Below are positions 53,938 through 64,000 of a stretch of 64,000 nucleotides of DNA, in pieces. The translations under genes and the position numbers were made by a program. A model generated the notes under the pieces. The model saw nothing but the letters and a program-made list of their open reading frames with translations. It had not been told where the DNA came from and did not search any database. This DNA is from Ophiodon elongatus (taxonomy: Eukaryota; Chordata; Actinopteri; Perciformes; Hexagrammidae), in the NCBI GenBank assembly GCA_016806645.1, contig JACSYO010001013.1:1471001-1535000 (forward strand), written 5' to 3'. How positions within the stretch are numbered: position 1 is the first letter of the stretch; every line of letters begins with the position of its first letter.

Positions 53938-54001
53938 TTTACTACGGTATATGTTAATGCATGTAGTACGATCCACATGCATTAACATACCTTAGTAAAT
54001 A
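53938..54001. repeat. long imperfect inverted repeat (hairpin)
   Basis: The left arm (53938-53963) reads tttactacggtatatgttaa then tgcatg. The right arm (53976-54001) is its reverse complement except for one substitution and a two-base insertion. The loop is about 12 bp. It is preceded by (ATCT)n. Confidence 0.8.
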
Positions 54002-54839
54002 GAGCTTGAGTTACTGAAGTATGAAACTTACACTAAACGTTGGTCTCGTGATAAGAAGTGATCATATGTGGGGGAAAGGGAGGTCATTGTAACTCCCATC
54101 TCTATACAAAGATGGTCTTTGGCGTCCGATGCATTTCCTTCATCATAAAACATTTACAAAGCCATCTCTTTGAATATTTTGAACAGGAGGATGTGCGTAA
54201 CTTCTGTCTTTACACACAACAACAGTCAGTTCTATTTCACGGAGGCTTTCCCTTTAACAGCCCATTCTCATAGAACCAGGGTTACCTTTGTGTTTATCCA
54301 TTATGTAATACATAATCAAACAAAGAGTCTGAAATTTATGTTTTTTGAAAAGTGAGATCAAATATGGCACATTTTTTGCGCTGTTGCCAGTCTGAAGAAT
54401 TCTAATCTCCTGTCATCGCAGAACCTGCTATTCCCTTCCTGTCCACTAGTTGTCCTTAATCAACCTCCAGTCCACATCCACCTGCACACCTGCTCCCTAT
54501 TCCCTCATTGTCCTCTATGTCTTGTTACCATTTTCCAAGTTTTCCATTGTTTTTATCATATGTATCTCAGTTGCTCCGTATTATGATTTTCCTTGCTTGC
54601 TTTGAATTCCTAAGGAAATGCTGAAAGACGCCTTAGGAATGTTTCCCAGTGTTGCCATGCTATTATTGCCGTCATTAAAATGAGAGAAGGTTGACCAAAT
54701 TCTCTGCGGTCAACTCTCAGCAGTCAAATAAAACATTTAAGTCTAATTTCCCAAGCCAGTATTCGGCACTATGTTCCCATGGACTTTCTAGAATTTTTAT
54801 TGTTTTTTTTAATCCAGGGGAATGTTGTAGTAATAATAA

Positions 54840-55010
54840 TACTGATAAACTTTGTTTATACAGCACTTTTCAAAACAAAGCTTCAAAGTGCTTTACATGG
54901 TTCAACCAGGATCAAAACAATTCAGGACTGCAATGAGGCAAATCCGACAATGAAAATAATACATAAACAAAATGGAATTGAGTTAACGTTGATATAATAA
55001 GATAAAAGTT
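54840..55010 (+). repeat. LINE 3'-tail-like dispersed repeat, copy 2
   Basis: tttatacagcacttttcaaa, then gcttcaaagtgctttacatg, is a widespread fish retrotransposon tail; compare 7055-7130. Confidence 0.55.
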
Positions 55011-55499
55011 TTGAACACAAATACGACAGGAAGCAGGTAGAAATACATGTTTAATGGACTGACAAAATACATATGACATTTGTCGTTTACAATATATCAA
55101 AATTATACTGTAAGAAACTTATTGCACTTTGTCCAAGGCAACCTTTTTAAGTATATCGCACTGAAAAGTAAAACATTCCTACAACATCCATCTTGTTTCC
55201 CTGTCAGTCTCTTCTTTCCAGACTGTCTGTCTCAGTCGCCACTGTGCTCAGTCAAAGTCTATATGTATAATCTATGAGTTGCTACTGTAAAATGAGATTA
55301 ATGTTGAATAGAGCCTGGTGAACATTAATGATAAGTAACTTATGAAATTAGACATAAAAAATACTGACGTTCTTATTATAGTGAACATCTTTTGTTTCCC
55401 CAATGTCTTTCGCCATGCAGCTAAACCAGAGGACTTCATTTCAGCTTCCACCGGTGTGTTAAATTAGTCCTTCTCGCGAGCCCGTCCCACCCGAGGCCG

Positions 55500-57240
55500 T
55501 TAGGCTGCCATCCAGATGGTGAATGAGATGAGCAGGGTCGGTAAAACTGTCATTGGTGTCACGCAGCCCGCATACAGCATGGCTCCCACACCACACAGCG
55601 CAGTCAAATAGGCACTCATCCTGCTGCACACAATCTTCCGTACTGTCGTGCAGAACTATAAGAAAGAGTGTGAGAATTAGTCAGTGTTTTGAGACTCAAT
55701 TAATGACAAATTGGCAGCGGAGTAAAGGTCTGCCATCAAGGAGAAAAGGTCCTCATTAGCTCCAGAAGGGCAATAATTTGGGCACGAAGTAACACTAGAT
55801 GGCGCTACTCGCCTCATGAATAAGTGGACTGGAGCAAACAACTGTGCTGTGAGATTACCATCTTGTGACAGCATGTCAGTAAATCTGAATTTCAGTTTTA
55901 ACGTCATTGAGAACTAATCGCACACTATCAGAAGTACATTAACTGTGGATTAACTCTAATCCACACAGTTCACTAAATGTAAACACTAAATCCATGGGGG
56001 GAAAAAAAAAACTGACGGCATTGCAAATGCTACACATGCAATGAACCTAAAACCTTTGGCTTTTGCATGTGACATTTCTCATTTCATAGTCTCCGGGAAG
56101 CAAAGAGTCACACACTTGACAAGACTTGAACTGACCCACAATGAACTTAAATCTTAAATCTTAAATCTTTGCTAAAAACAAAAAAGCTGTTGACAAGCTA
56201 TTCAGCCATAACTATAAATAATGATTTATATACATTCATAAACTAAATGAATTGATTAAAAGTACTTTTGATTTATCTAGTATAGGTACCTTTTTTGTTT
56301 TGTTTTGCAAGTCTGCTCTAAAACAATACTAACTCCTCTTTATGTCCTTAAATTAGTAATTGGTAGAATTACATTGCAATTACAATGCAATAACAATCTA
56401 AGTGTTTGGAGAAAAAATTTACAGCCCTGGTTCCAATTTACAGTCCAAAAAGATTGTAGCTCAGCAAGAAAAGTTTGTCAAGGCAAACAAACAAAACAGG
56501 GAATTTTGTAATAAAAAATAAAAAGCACTTTTGGAAGGTACCTTCTTTTAGAATGACAAACTCGGATTGTTTGGAGCCTCGTGTTATCTTTGGTTAAAAA
56601 TTGCAATGCATTTTTTTTACAGGATTAGGACTGTGGATTCGGCGAGGAAACAATATTCTTTTGGACAGTATAGACAGTATAGACAGTATAGACAGTAGAG
56701 ACTTTCTACTTTCTACTGACAGGAGAACAGAGACTCTACCTGGTACGTCTGGTAGCTGATGGCCATGCCATATCTGCAGTACATGACATAGTGTTCACAG
56801 TTGTACCACAGTAAGCTGTATGTGACTGAACCCAGGAACTTTTCAGCCCTTCTGGCCACCTCGTCCCCGTCCAACGGAGGCTGGCTGCACACTTTGTCCA
56901 TGTGGTTGATCAGAATCTCTGAGCCATACGCGAAATCTGCCACCGAGTCCACTCTGACGCTGGCAACCTTGGTGAGAACCCCCAGCAGGAGGCGGTTATT
57001 CGTTATCACCTTTGCAATTGCAGATTTATTCTTAGAAATCACAGGCAGGAAGTCCGGGATGAGATGAGCCACACGGTTATCGCCCAGGTAGATGCCGAAA
57101 TGTGTGAATAATGTCCTGGGGACTTCTAATAAATCACCACGCTTGTAAAGAGAGAGGTCATATTTAGAGTCGTCGTCGTCGTCCTCCTTCTCCTTTTTGG
57201 AAGCTACGTAGAAAAAGTTGAGCAGTTGGTAAAGAAACAT
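55500..57240 (-). CDS. lecithin retinol acyltransferase-like gene, diverged copy (two exons)
   Basis: LRAT transfers an acyl chain from phosphatidylcholine to retinol at the ER membrane (visual cycle, retinoid storage). Exon 1 is 57240-56740 (167 codons, donor TACCAG|gtagag) and exon 2 is 55655-55500 (51 codons and stop, acceptor cttatag); total 218 aa versus 230 in human. ATG at 57240 was chosen because the upstream extension begins with GTG. Catalytic set H47, H59 and C148 (NCEH motif) is intact, with the LEVPRT and GIYLGDNRVAH motifs. An acidic run (DDDDD at 20-24) sits in the variable N-terminal region. The C-terminal membrane segment (TPMTVLPTLLISFTIWMA) is present, but the preceding DQRSV block is replaced. 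This is a tandem paralogue of the gene at 58263-60713. Confidence 0.88.
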
Positions 57241-58262
57241 GTTGGCAGTGTGCTGCAAAGCGCCGGACACCCGTTTTATTTCAGTTGTTGTTGGGAGGGG
57301 CGGTTTGTAGGATTAGATGTTGGTCAACGTTTCAGTAAGATTTTGACGGAAATAAAGGAGCTTTCTCTAATCATCTAGCTGTGTGGTTGGTTTTTCCAAC
57401 TCATGCCTTGTTGTAAGAAGGTCAAGGGTCCTCATTAAGACGGCTGCCTTGGCTACAAGTTAAATCCTCCTTTAAAAGGTCACTCATATTGAGACATCGT
57501 ACCCAAATAAACAGCCTTTGTTTTTCGTGGATTGTTGTGCAGCTCGTTAAATTATTGTCATCGTTATTCAGCACTTTCTTGGACATTTAGAAAAAAATAT
57601 ATAAAAATTATAATAATATATATAAATATATTTATTGAAATAGTCAGTACAGACAAAGCGAAAGGACTCAGCAGTTTATTGACACTGCTTTCATGCGATT
57701 GATTGAAATGTTGCTATTATTACTATCATGTTTTCCAGAGTATCTTGTACATTTTACATATGCTGTGTTACTGTTTTACTGCTAATTTCGGGCTCTGCTT
57801 TCACTGGCGTGGGGTCAGAGCTGTACGGAGAGTCACTCACACAAGGCACGCAAGTAAAAATAAATAGTTTTATTCAACATTTGTCATATTTACAACATTA
57901 TATTAAGAACACTACTATAAAATACCCATCATGCTGTATATGCAATAAGATATGTAGTCAATGAACCACTGTACTGTATATTCATTTTAGTGGCGACTCA
58001 AATGTTAACAAAAATGAATCACTAACTGTATTCTCATATCAAAAATGTTATTTATTCCCCCCCACTTTTATGAGAGGGTAGATATAAGTCATACAGCAAA
58101 CTATTAACGCATTGATCAAAACGTTAAACATTTTCTACACAATCAAATCAAAGTATAGTTGTAAAACGGACTCATAAGGCATCGAGAGCACCGAACTGAC
58201 CGGTTTCAGGTCAGTCCATGCCAAATAAAAGTTCAGGAGCAGGTTCTGTGTGCTGAGCTCCT
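57241..58262. other. spacer between the two lrat genes
   Basis: It should hold the promoter of the diverged lrat copy and the 3'UTR of the other. No TATA box was recognised near 57270. The interior is AT-rich (57590-57640) and shows no gene. Confidence 0.5.
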
Positions 58263-59945
58263 TCAACCAGCCATCCACAGAGTGAAGGGAATGAGAACTG
58301 TGGGTAATGTAGTTGACGGTGCCATCCCGAAACAGACGATGGAGATCATTCCAAGGAGGCCGGTGACAATCACGCTGCGCTGGTCTCTGATGACTGATTT
58401 CAAGCCCTCACAGAACTACAAAGGAAAGAAATGCAATTAATTATTTCACTCCTATTATTAATAATTATTAATATTATTTAGTACCTTGTAGTATGGCTGC
58501 GGAATAGAAAAAGTCTGCTAAAATCAGATCTTTCATACCACGATCATAGTTTCTGCAAACAGTTTGACCACCACATTAAATCAGTATGCATGGTTAGCCT
58601 GGAGGTAACCATAGCAACAGCCCACCAGTTACCTGTGACGGTTAAACTCTAAACTGGATTACAAATTTGGCAAAGCGGGACAGCCACTTGGCTCTGAAGT
58701 GCAAAAGCAGAGGCCCAATCAGTGTTTGTTGCTTCTGGTAATCTGATTTGCTGATTTGCTTGGGAATGTGCACCACTTAAAGTACAATAAGAATTAAGTC
58801 ATGCCCTTCATTATCAAGGTTTCTTGCAATACTTTATCTCAGAGGTGGAAATGAAGATAGCTTCTGCTAACACCCGAAAATAATGATTGAATTATAAAAC
58901 AAAAAATAATACCAAATAAATTTTTTTTAAGAGAAAAAGATGACCCACATGGTAAATCAACTCAAATGGCTGACGTGATGAATGACCCGAAAATTTGCGT
59001 GCAATAACAACTCTGTTCTTGCTATTTTACACCATGTAGTCTGCACCGACTGCGATGTAAACTCATACGCGTGAATATGTTGCGCTCAGAGCAGCCCGGT
59101 GTATCTAAAGGTCAGAAAAGGGACTTTCAACCAGGAGACCGGTGTTCCTGTCCCAAAGTGTTGAGTTATTTTGAAGTTATGTTATAAGGCTGTTTGGGAC
59201 GTGTTTGTCATACTCATGTTCCATTATTTACTTTTGACTTAGTTTACATACTTATTTCAAGCGCAACCATGTTATTTATTTTTTTTCGAAAAGTACCAAA
59301 AGTGGTTTTGTTGCCTAAACCCTAAAAACCTGAAATGTTTTCTCACGACACACAGAATGTCTTTAACCCGTCGTGCTGTTTGTACGCCAGTGAGATCAGG
59401 TTGGGTTATTGAGGTTGGAATTTTGTTTAGACCATGATCTCTTAAGTGAACCGATCACGAGACGAGATTTGTCAGGATCTGGGTCGCACGCCTCGGTTAA
59501 AACCTTCCTACGGCTAACCCTGACTTAGTGTGTGGACCTGTCTCGGGTGTTCCTGTAACAGAATCTAGTTTAAATACCTTGTTTTTTGTTATGATTTGTT
59601 CACGTGGTGCATATTCCTTAATAAAGCTGCTCCAACAGAGTAATAGTTGTGGTTTAGGTCTCTGTGAGCACTCGATCTAAAGGGAACTTGGAGGTGTTCA
59701 AATACATCCACAGAGGCTGCAGGGGCCCCAGTAGGGAAGTCAACAGGGGCCCAACAACAACATTTGGCCCGTGGGCCTCCACAACACATGAAAACACATG
59801 GTGGAACTTACAACAAACACACTGTAAAAAGTGAAAAGAGGATTTGAACACAGCATCGTTTTTTTTCTGTCACCATGATGATGGCACACCCCAAGGTGCA
59901 GATGTGGAACACACGCAGTATTATTTTTACCTTTGCACTAAATCC

Positions 59946-59983
<38 letters not shown>

Positions 59984-60032
59984 CCTCACTGGCACGAGTA
60001 GGAGAGAAACGCTCCGAGCAGATCCCGGGGAC

Positions 60033-60084
<52 letters not shown>

Positions 60085-60713
60085 CCTTACAATAATCATG
60101 TCGTTTACATGATCAAAACGACACTTTAGACCGACATTTAATTCTGCACACCTGAAGTGTCCAGGATTATGTTTACCTTCTCCGTTTGCCGGCTCGCTGC
60201 AGATCCGTATCTGCAATCTGTCACAAAGTGTTCACAGTTGTACCACAGCAGGCTGTACGGGACCGCTCCGATGAGGTTCTCCGCTCTCTTGGCCACCTCT
60301 TCATTGGGGAACGCCTGATTCTTCATCGCCTTGTCCATGTGGTTGATCAGTATGCTGGAGCCGTACGCGAAGTCCTCCAACGTGTCCGCGCGCACCGTGG
60401 CACACCTGTAGACGCAGCCGAGGATGAGTCTCTTGTTTGAAACGACAGAACCGATGAGCTCCCTGTCGTTGGAAAACACGGGCAGGATGTCGGGGATCAG
60501 GTGAGCGACTTTGTTGTCGCCTAAATAAATGCCGTAGTGGGTGAAAACGGTTCTGGGGACCTCCAGCAGGTCTCCCCTCCGGAGGGGCGGCGGGGGGCCG
60601 CGCTGCACGTGCCGCTCGCGGTCCTCACCGGCGTCCGCACAGCTGGACTCGAACAGTTTGAAGATGGAGAACAGAGAGAGCTTCTCCACCAGGAAGGTCA
60701 GCAGCTGCAGCAT
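58263..60713 (-). CDS. lrat: lecithin retinol acyltransferase (lrat), conserved copy (two exons)
   Basis: Exon 1 is 60713-60177 (179 codons, donor GAGAAG|gtaaac) and exon 2 is 58415-58263 (50 codons and stop, acceptor ttgtag); total 229 aa, one less than human. ATG at 60713 begins MLQLLTFLVEKLSLFS, a hydrophobic N-terminus like human LRAT. Catalytic H59, H71 and C160 (human 60, 72, 161) are present in FTHYGIYLGDNKVAH and LLWYNCEHFV. Exon 2 keeps SVIRDQRSVIVTGLLGMISI and the C-terminal anchor STTLPTVLIPFTLWMAG. It is the closer match to mammalian LRAT, and teleosts are known to have several lrat genes. A GATAAAA box lies about 55 bp upstream on the minus strand. Confidence 0.93.
59948..59978. 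repeat. (TA)n microsatellite in lrat intron
   Basis: About 15 TA units immediately adjoining the promoter-like duplicate at 59979. Confidence 0.95.
59979..60035 (-). repeat. lrat: intronic copy of the lrat promoter segment
   Basis: 57 bp matching 60765-60821 in the same orientation with two differences (gtagg/gagg and gggg/gagg sites). It includes tatcctcactggcacgag, cgctccgagcagatccc and acagg. (TA)n runs flank it on both sides. It lies in the single intron of the conserved lrat copy. Confidence 0.9.
60034..60082. repeat. (TA)n microsatellite in lrat intron
   Basis: About 24 TA units on the other side of the duplicated promoter segment. Confidence 0.95.
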
Positions 60714-60764
60714 CTCGAGAGTTTTAGGGGGAAGTATCCTCAAGTGGCCGAGTCAAATGAGCTT

Positions 60765-60821
60765 TTTATCCTCACTGGCACGAGGAGGAGAGAAACGCTC
60801 CGAGCAGATCCCGAGGACAGG
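60765..60821 (-). promoter_or_regulatory. lrat: lrat core promoter candidate (GATAAAA)
   Basis: On the minus strand, gaggataaaaagctc places a TATA-like GATAAAA about 55 bp before the ATG at 60713, so transcription would start within about 30 bp of the coding region. Upstream lies ctccgagcagatcccg. The same 57 bp is repeated at 59979-60035. Confidence 0.5.
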
Positions 60822-62184
60822 ATTGGCCACCAGTGACCTTGTGCACGTGCAACCTCCTCAGCATATTCCATTTTTTTTTTTTTATGATGTATTTTTCTTA
60901 AGCCGGAGGCTCATTGCTCTTCACTAAAGACTCACACTAATCACCTCACCAACTGCAGCAAAGAAGAGAATGAATAGGAGGCCGTTTAGTTGAAAGAAGA
61001 AACACGTTTAAAGAACTAAAGCCAGCCAATGATGGTAATAAAAAAAAATCATAATAATAGAAATAATAGTAATAGAATAGATAAAATGACATAACATGGA
61101 TGGAAAATATAACCTACTCTCATCATTTCCGACAGCAGCAGGCAGCTATTTTCAGAGAAGAAGCTCTGATGAAGCCATTGAACACCACCTGGTCAACAAA
61201 TGGCTGACACAGTTGGCACCTGTAGCTGGACATACTGGAGCATTTGGCAGCTCAAGGGTCCAATGGCTCCCTCGGAAGTGGTGGTGGAGACCAAAACCAG
61301 AGCTCAGAAGGGAGTGAATATTGGACTGACATTCGTAAGGGGGCCTAATAGTGTTTTTCAGTGTCATTCTTTTCATTTTCAAAATATCTAAAGCGTTTCA
61401 TGAGATAAGGCTGCGTTGAAATCATACAAATAGATTTCTTGGGATTTCTAAGAATTACAGCGCATACATTTTCTTAGGTATACAGCTGCAGACAACAACC
61501 TGGGGACTGATGATTGGAAGTGGAAGAAGCAATCAGAAAGTTAAAGTAAGTAAGTAAGTTAAAGTACCAATTCTGGACTCCTTTGCAAGTAAATATCCTG
61601 CAGTACATTATTTTTCACTGAGATATAGGGAGTACAGAGGAGCGATGGAGATAATAAAGTACAAATACCTCAAATACCTTTTTGGTGACTTGACTGCCTC
61701 TCTGTGAAAGATATTTCTAATTAGACTATTGAGCCGATTACGCTCCAGATAATGACGTGCGGAGGAGTTGGTGGGCAGAGCACTTTGCTGACTCACAGTG
61801 GGTCTGTTCTGTCCCATCATCAGTCCAGGATCACTGTTGGGGAAAATCAGGCTGTGCTGGATGGTCTGTACCTTCTCATACGAGATAAAACATTCCTTTC
61901 ACCAGATTATCTTAATCCTGTAGGCTTCAGTTACACACTCATCATTTGACCCAGAACATGCTTTGAGAAAGCCTTTGTCTTGTTTCTTAGTTACATTTGT
62001 TGACTCAAATCCTGGCAAAAGGAATAAATGTTTGGTGTATATGTTTAATTTAGACGGCTGCTTTTTTTAGTATGAGAAAACTAGTTTGTCCCACAAAGCA
62101 AAGCCTACCCACATTTTGATAAAGTGTGTGGGATTTATGATTTCACAGCTCAAATCTTGAACTTCTAACCTGAGAAAATTACAA

Positions 62185-62342
62185 CTGATCTGCTTGAATT
62201 CATAAAGTATATATCAGAAAAAGTTAGTCAAGTAAAAGGTTTGTGTATTTGAGTAGAAGAAGAAAGTAAAATTAAATGGTAAATATTCAAGTAAAGTACC
62301 TTAGAATTCTACTTGAGTACAGTACTGTTTTCCACCACTTGT
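62185..62342 (-). repeat. hAT-type dispersed repeat end
   Basis: The reverse complement reads caagtggtggaaaacagtac, then tgtactcaagtagaattct and aaggtactttacttgaata, the usual left end of a common teleost element. The sense counterpart is at 36926. Confidence 0.55.
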
Positions 62343-62627
62343 CTGAAAAACTAAACGAGCATTCATACAGTGGCCAAATTCATAGGGTAAAAAAGTTTAC
62401 GTTTGCATTACTCAGACAGATGCCAACTGGACAGTATCAGAAATTAGAGGAATGTTCAAAGCAATAACATTATTTTAATTTTAATGGAGCTGTATTTATT
62501 TTTTTATTTTCTATACTACTATTTTAATGGAGCTGTATTTATTTATTTATTTTCTATACTTTCTATACTATTCTATTCTATTTTCTATACTATTCTATAC
62601 TATTTTTTAATGGAGCTGTATTTAACA

Positions 62628-62710
62628 TTCAGAGCATTAATATAGCAGCAAACAATTATAATCTATGTAAAAAATATAGTGGAGTAATGTCTGAGCGGAG
62701 AATGAAGTAA
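62628..62710 (+). repeat. dispersed repeat copy 2
   Basis: cagagcattaatatagcagc, then tagtggagtaatgtctgagc and ggagaatgaagt, paired with 45052-45130. It follows three tandem copies of tttaatggagctgtattta. Confidence 0.7.
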
Positions 62711-64000
62711 TTCTCCCTCTGTGAGTTGTTATCTGAGCTTTTCCTTGCTTAGTAGACAGCCGCGCATGCTTTAGTGCACGTTTATAGATGCAAGTGTTAG
62801 CTCACGGCTGTCGCTCTGCATTGCTCTCATACGGCGGTTACAGCTGATAATGTCACGACGTCCAACAAATAACTACGTAGTATAAAAACCAAACGGGGTA
62901 ATAAATGGCAGAATGAGCAGAGACAAATTAATATATGGTAACGTGATGTGTTCCTGCAGGATCAAATGAACACTCCCCAAACTGGGTGTGAACATGGAAG
63001 CCAAGCAGAGAACAATGACTTCATATGGCAGTGCTAATATTAGGGTATTCAGGTCATCTGAGTTTCTTTGTAAAACACTCAGTGAAAACCAGAGACATCC
63101 CAAAGTCATTCATGGTGTCTGAACAACAAAGTGTAAACCTCGCTGTATGTTTTTCCTTCATTCAGCTCAGTCGATTTACCGTCTGTGACCACAGGTTGAA
63201 CCCTGAGGTGGCATTACAACAAACCTTTGGCCTCTGTCATGGGGGAGATTTACACCATGGTCAAATGGCTCCAGACTTGTTGTGACCAATGGGGGACCCT
63301 AACAAGGCTCTTTAAATTTAATTCCTGGTCAGACCACCTGTGAACTGTGCTGACTTTGTTCTTCGGCCTCGAAACTTAAGTTGATTACCGTCGGACGTAT
63401 TTCCCATGTTTTTTTAAGAAATACAATGATTCGGCAACATAATACCATAGAAATGAATAACTCTGTCTTGCTTTTCTGTTTTGTATCCTGATACAGTACA
63501 CACAATGTGAGAGTGTCAGTCTGGCATCAGTGTTTGAATCACACAACAACAACAACAACAGCCCAAAATGCGTCTTAACATCCTGGACACAGTGTTCACA
63601 GAGAGTGCCCAAGTCTTCATGGCACTTAGAGAAAGAAAGAAACACTTTCCATCTGGTGTTATTTCACAAAGAGGCCAGTTCAGCAAAAGTTCAGCACTGT
63701 TTAGGTTCATGGGCCTGGCAGTTCATTCTCAGGTCAGCGAGGCTTTATGTCCGTCCTGGGCCTGTTTTTTCCACGTAATAAAACCAGGTCACACAGAGGT
63801 AGTTAAGGTACAATTTATCATCTTATGTCAACATGGGGCCCACAAATGAAGCCCTATTAAGATATATTTTATTACATGTATCTCCACTGTTTGTATAGCT
63901 ACATACATTTGTGGTTGCAGTTTAACTGTGCAGCGTACTGTGCATATGTAACATATTGGAGTGATAATACCAGTGGCCTTGAACAGTATGGAACTGCAAA

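Larger units (their letters stand above)
49271..55499. other. gene-free region between npy2r and lrat; no rbm46 seen
   Basis: 6.2 kb with no coding sequence that I can support. It contains poly-A runs (50745, 51249), a (GA)n tract (52839-52929), a long hairpin (53938-54001) and a LINE-tail-like repeat (54840-55010). RBM46, which sits between LRAT and NPY2R in human, was not found. Confidence 0.6.
60830..64000. other. right end of window, no gene recognised
   Basis: About 3.2 kb, AT-rich. hAT-type sequence occurs at 61540-61610 and 62185-62342. A thrice-repeated tttaatggagctgtattta lies at 62480-62630, and repeat copy 2 at 62628-62710. Frames at 63025-63285 and 63568-63849 are short and resemble no family. 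Confidence 0.55.

Noticed and set aside
57241..57270. Upstream start for the diverged lrat copy
   Set aside because: The first codon is GTG; the first ATG is at 57240 and fits the family's N-terminus.
60714..60743. Upstream start for the conserved lrat copy
   Set aside because: The extension begins with TTG and lies in the expected 5'UTR; ATG at 60713 gives the family-like MLQLLTFLVEKL.
63568..63849. 93-aa plus-strand frame at the right edge
   Set aside because: No recognisable domain and no flanking exon signals; too short to support.

Overview
The window is nuclear DNA from a vertebrate, almost certainly a ray-finned (teleost) fish. The evidence is split genes with GT/AG introns, long dinucleotide microsatellites, remnants of fish-type L2 LINEs and MITEs, and proteins that align by eye with mammalian SORBS2, PDLIM3, NPY2R and LRAT while differing at many positions. 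No bacterial, organellar or CRISPR feature is present.

Layout. (1) Positions ~600-26430, + strand: most of sorbs2 (ArgBP2), an actin- and focal-adhesion-associated adaptor. Twenty-one coding exons can be phased, starting from a TATA-driven alternative first exon and ending in the third SH3 domain. They include an 1815-bp exon of the neuronal nArgBP2 type and a proline-rich exon resembling the long exon of SORBS1. Ignoring the one exon with an unresolved 3' end, the chosen junctions sum to 3942 bp (1314 codons including the stop) with no phase conflict. (2) Positions 28349-40870, + strand: pdlim3 (ALP), seven coding exons encoding an N-terminal PDZ domain, a ZM-like motif and a C-terminal LIM domain, about 313 aa. 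SORBS2 and PDLIM3 are also neighbours in mammals (human 4q35), and both act at Z-discs and actin attachment sites. (3) Positions ~40.9-46.7 kb: gene-poor DNA with MITEs. (4) Positions 46762-~49190, - strand: an intronless-CDS neuropeptide Y receptor of the Y2 subfamily with a 5'UTR intron. (5) Positions ~49.2-55.5 kb: no gene seen. (6) Positions 55500-57240 and 58263-60713, - strand: two tandem two-exon lecithin retinol acyltransferase (lrat) genes, both with the His/His/Cys catalytic residues. (7) Positions ~60.8-64 kb: repeats and no recognisable gene.

The sorbs2-pdlim3 pair (human 4q35) is joined here to the npy2r-lrat pair (human 4q32). The sequence between 40.9 and 46.7 kb is therefore a junction between two blocks that lie on the same human chromosome arm but far apart.

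Points most worth following up: a roughly 500-bp Ser/Thr/Pro-encoding pyrimidine tract in sorbs2 that is either a frame-broken coding repeat or a giant polypyrimidine tract before a cleanly phased exon; a 57-bp copy of the lrat promoter region inside that gene's own intron, flanked by TA repeats; the asymmetric divergence of the two lrat copies; and a nested inverted-repeat element with an internal tandem duplication inside pdlim3. No wholly new multi-gene system was found.
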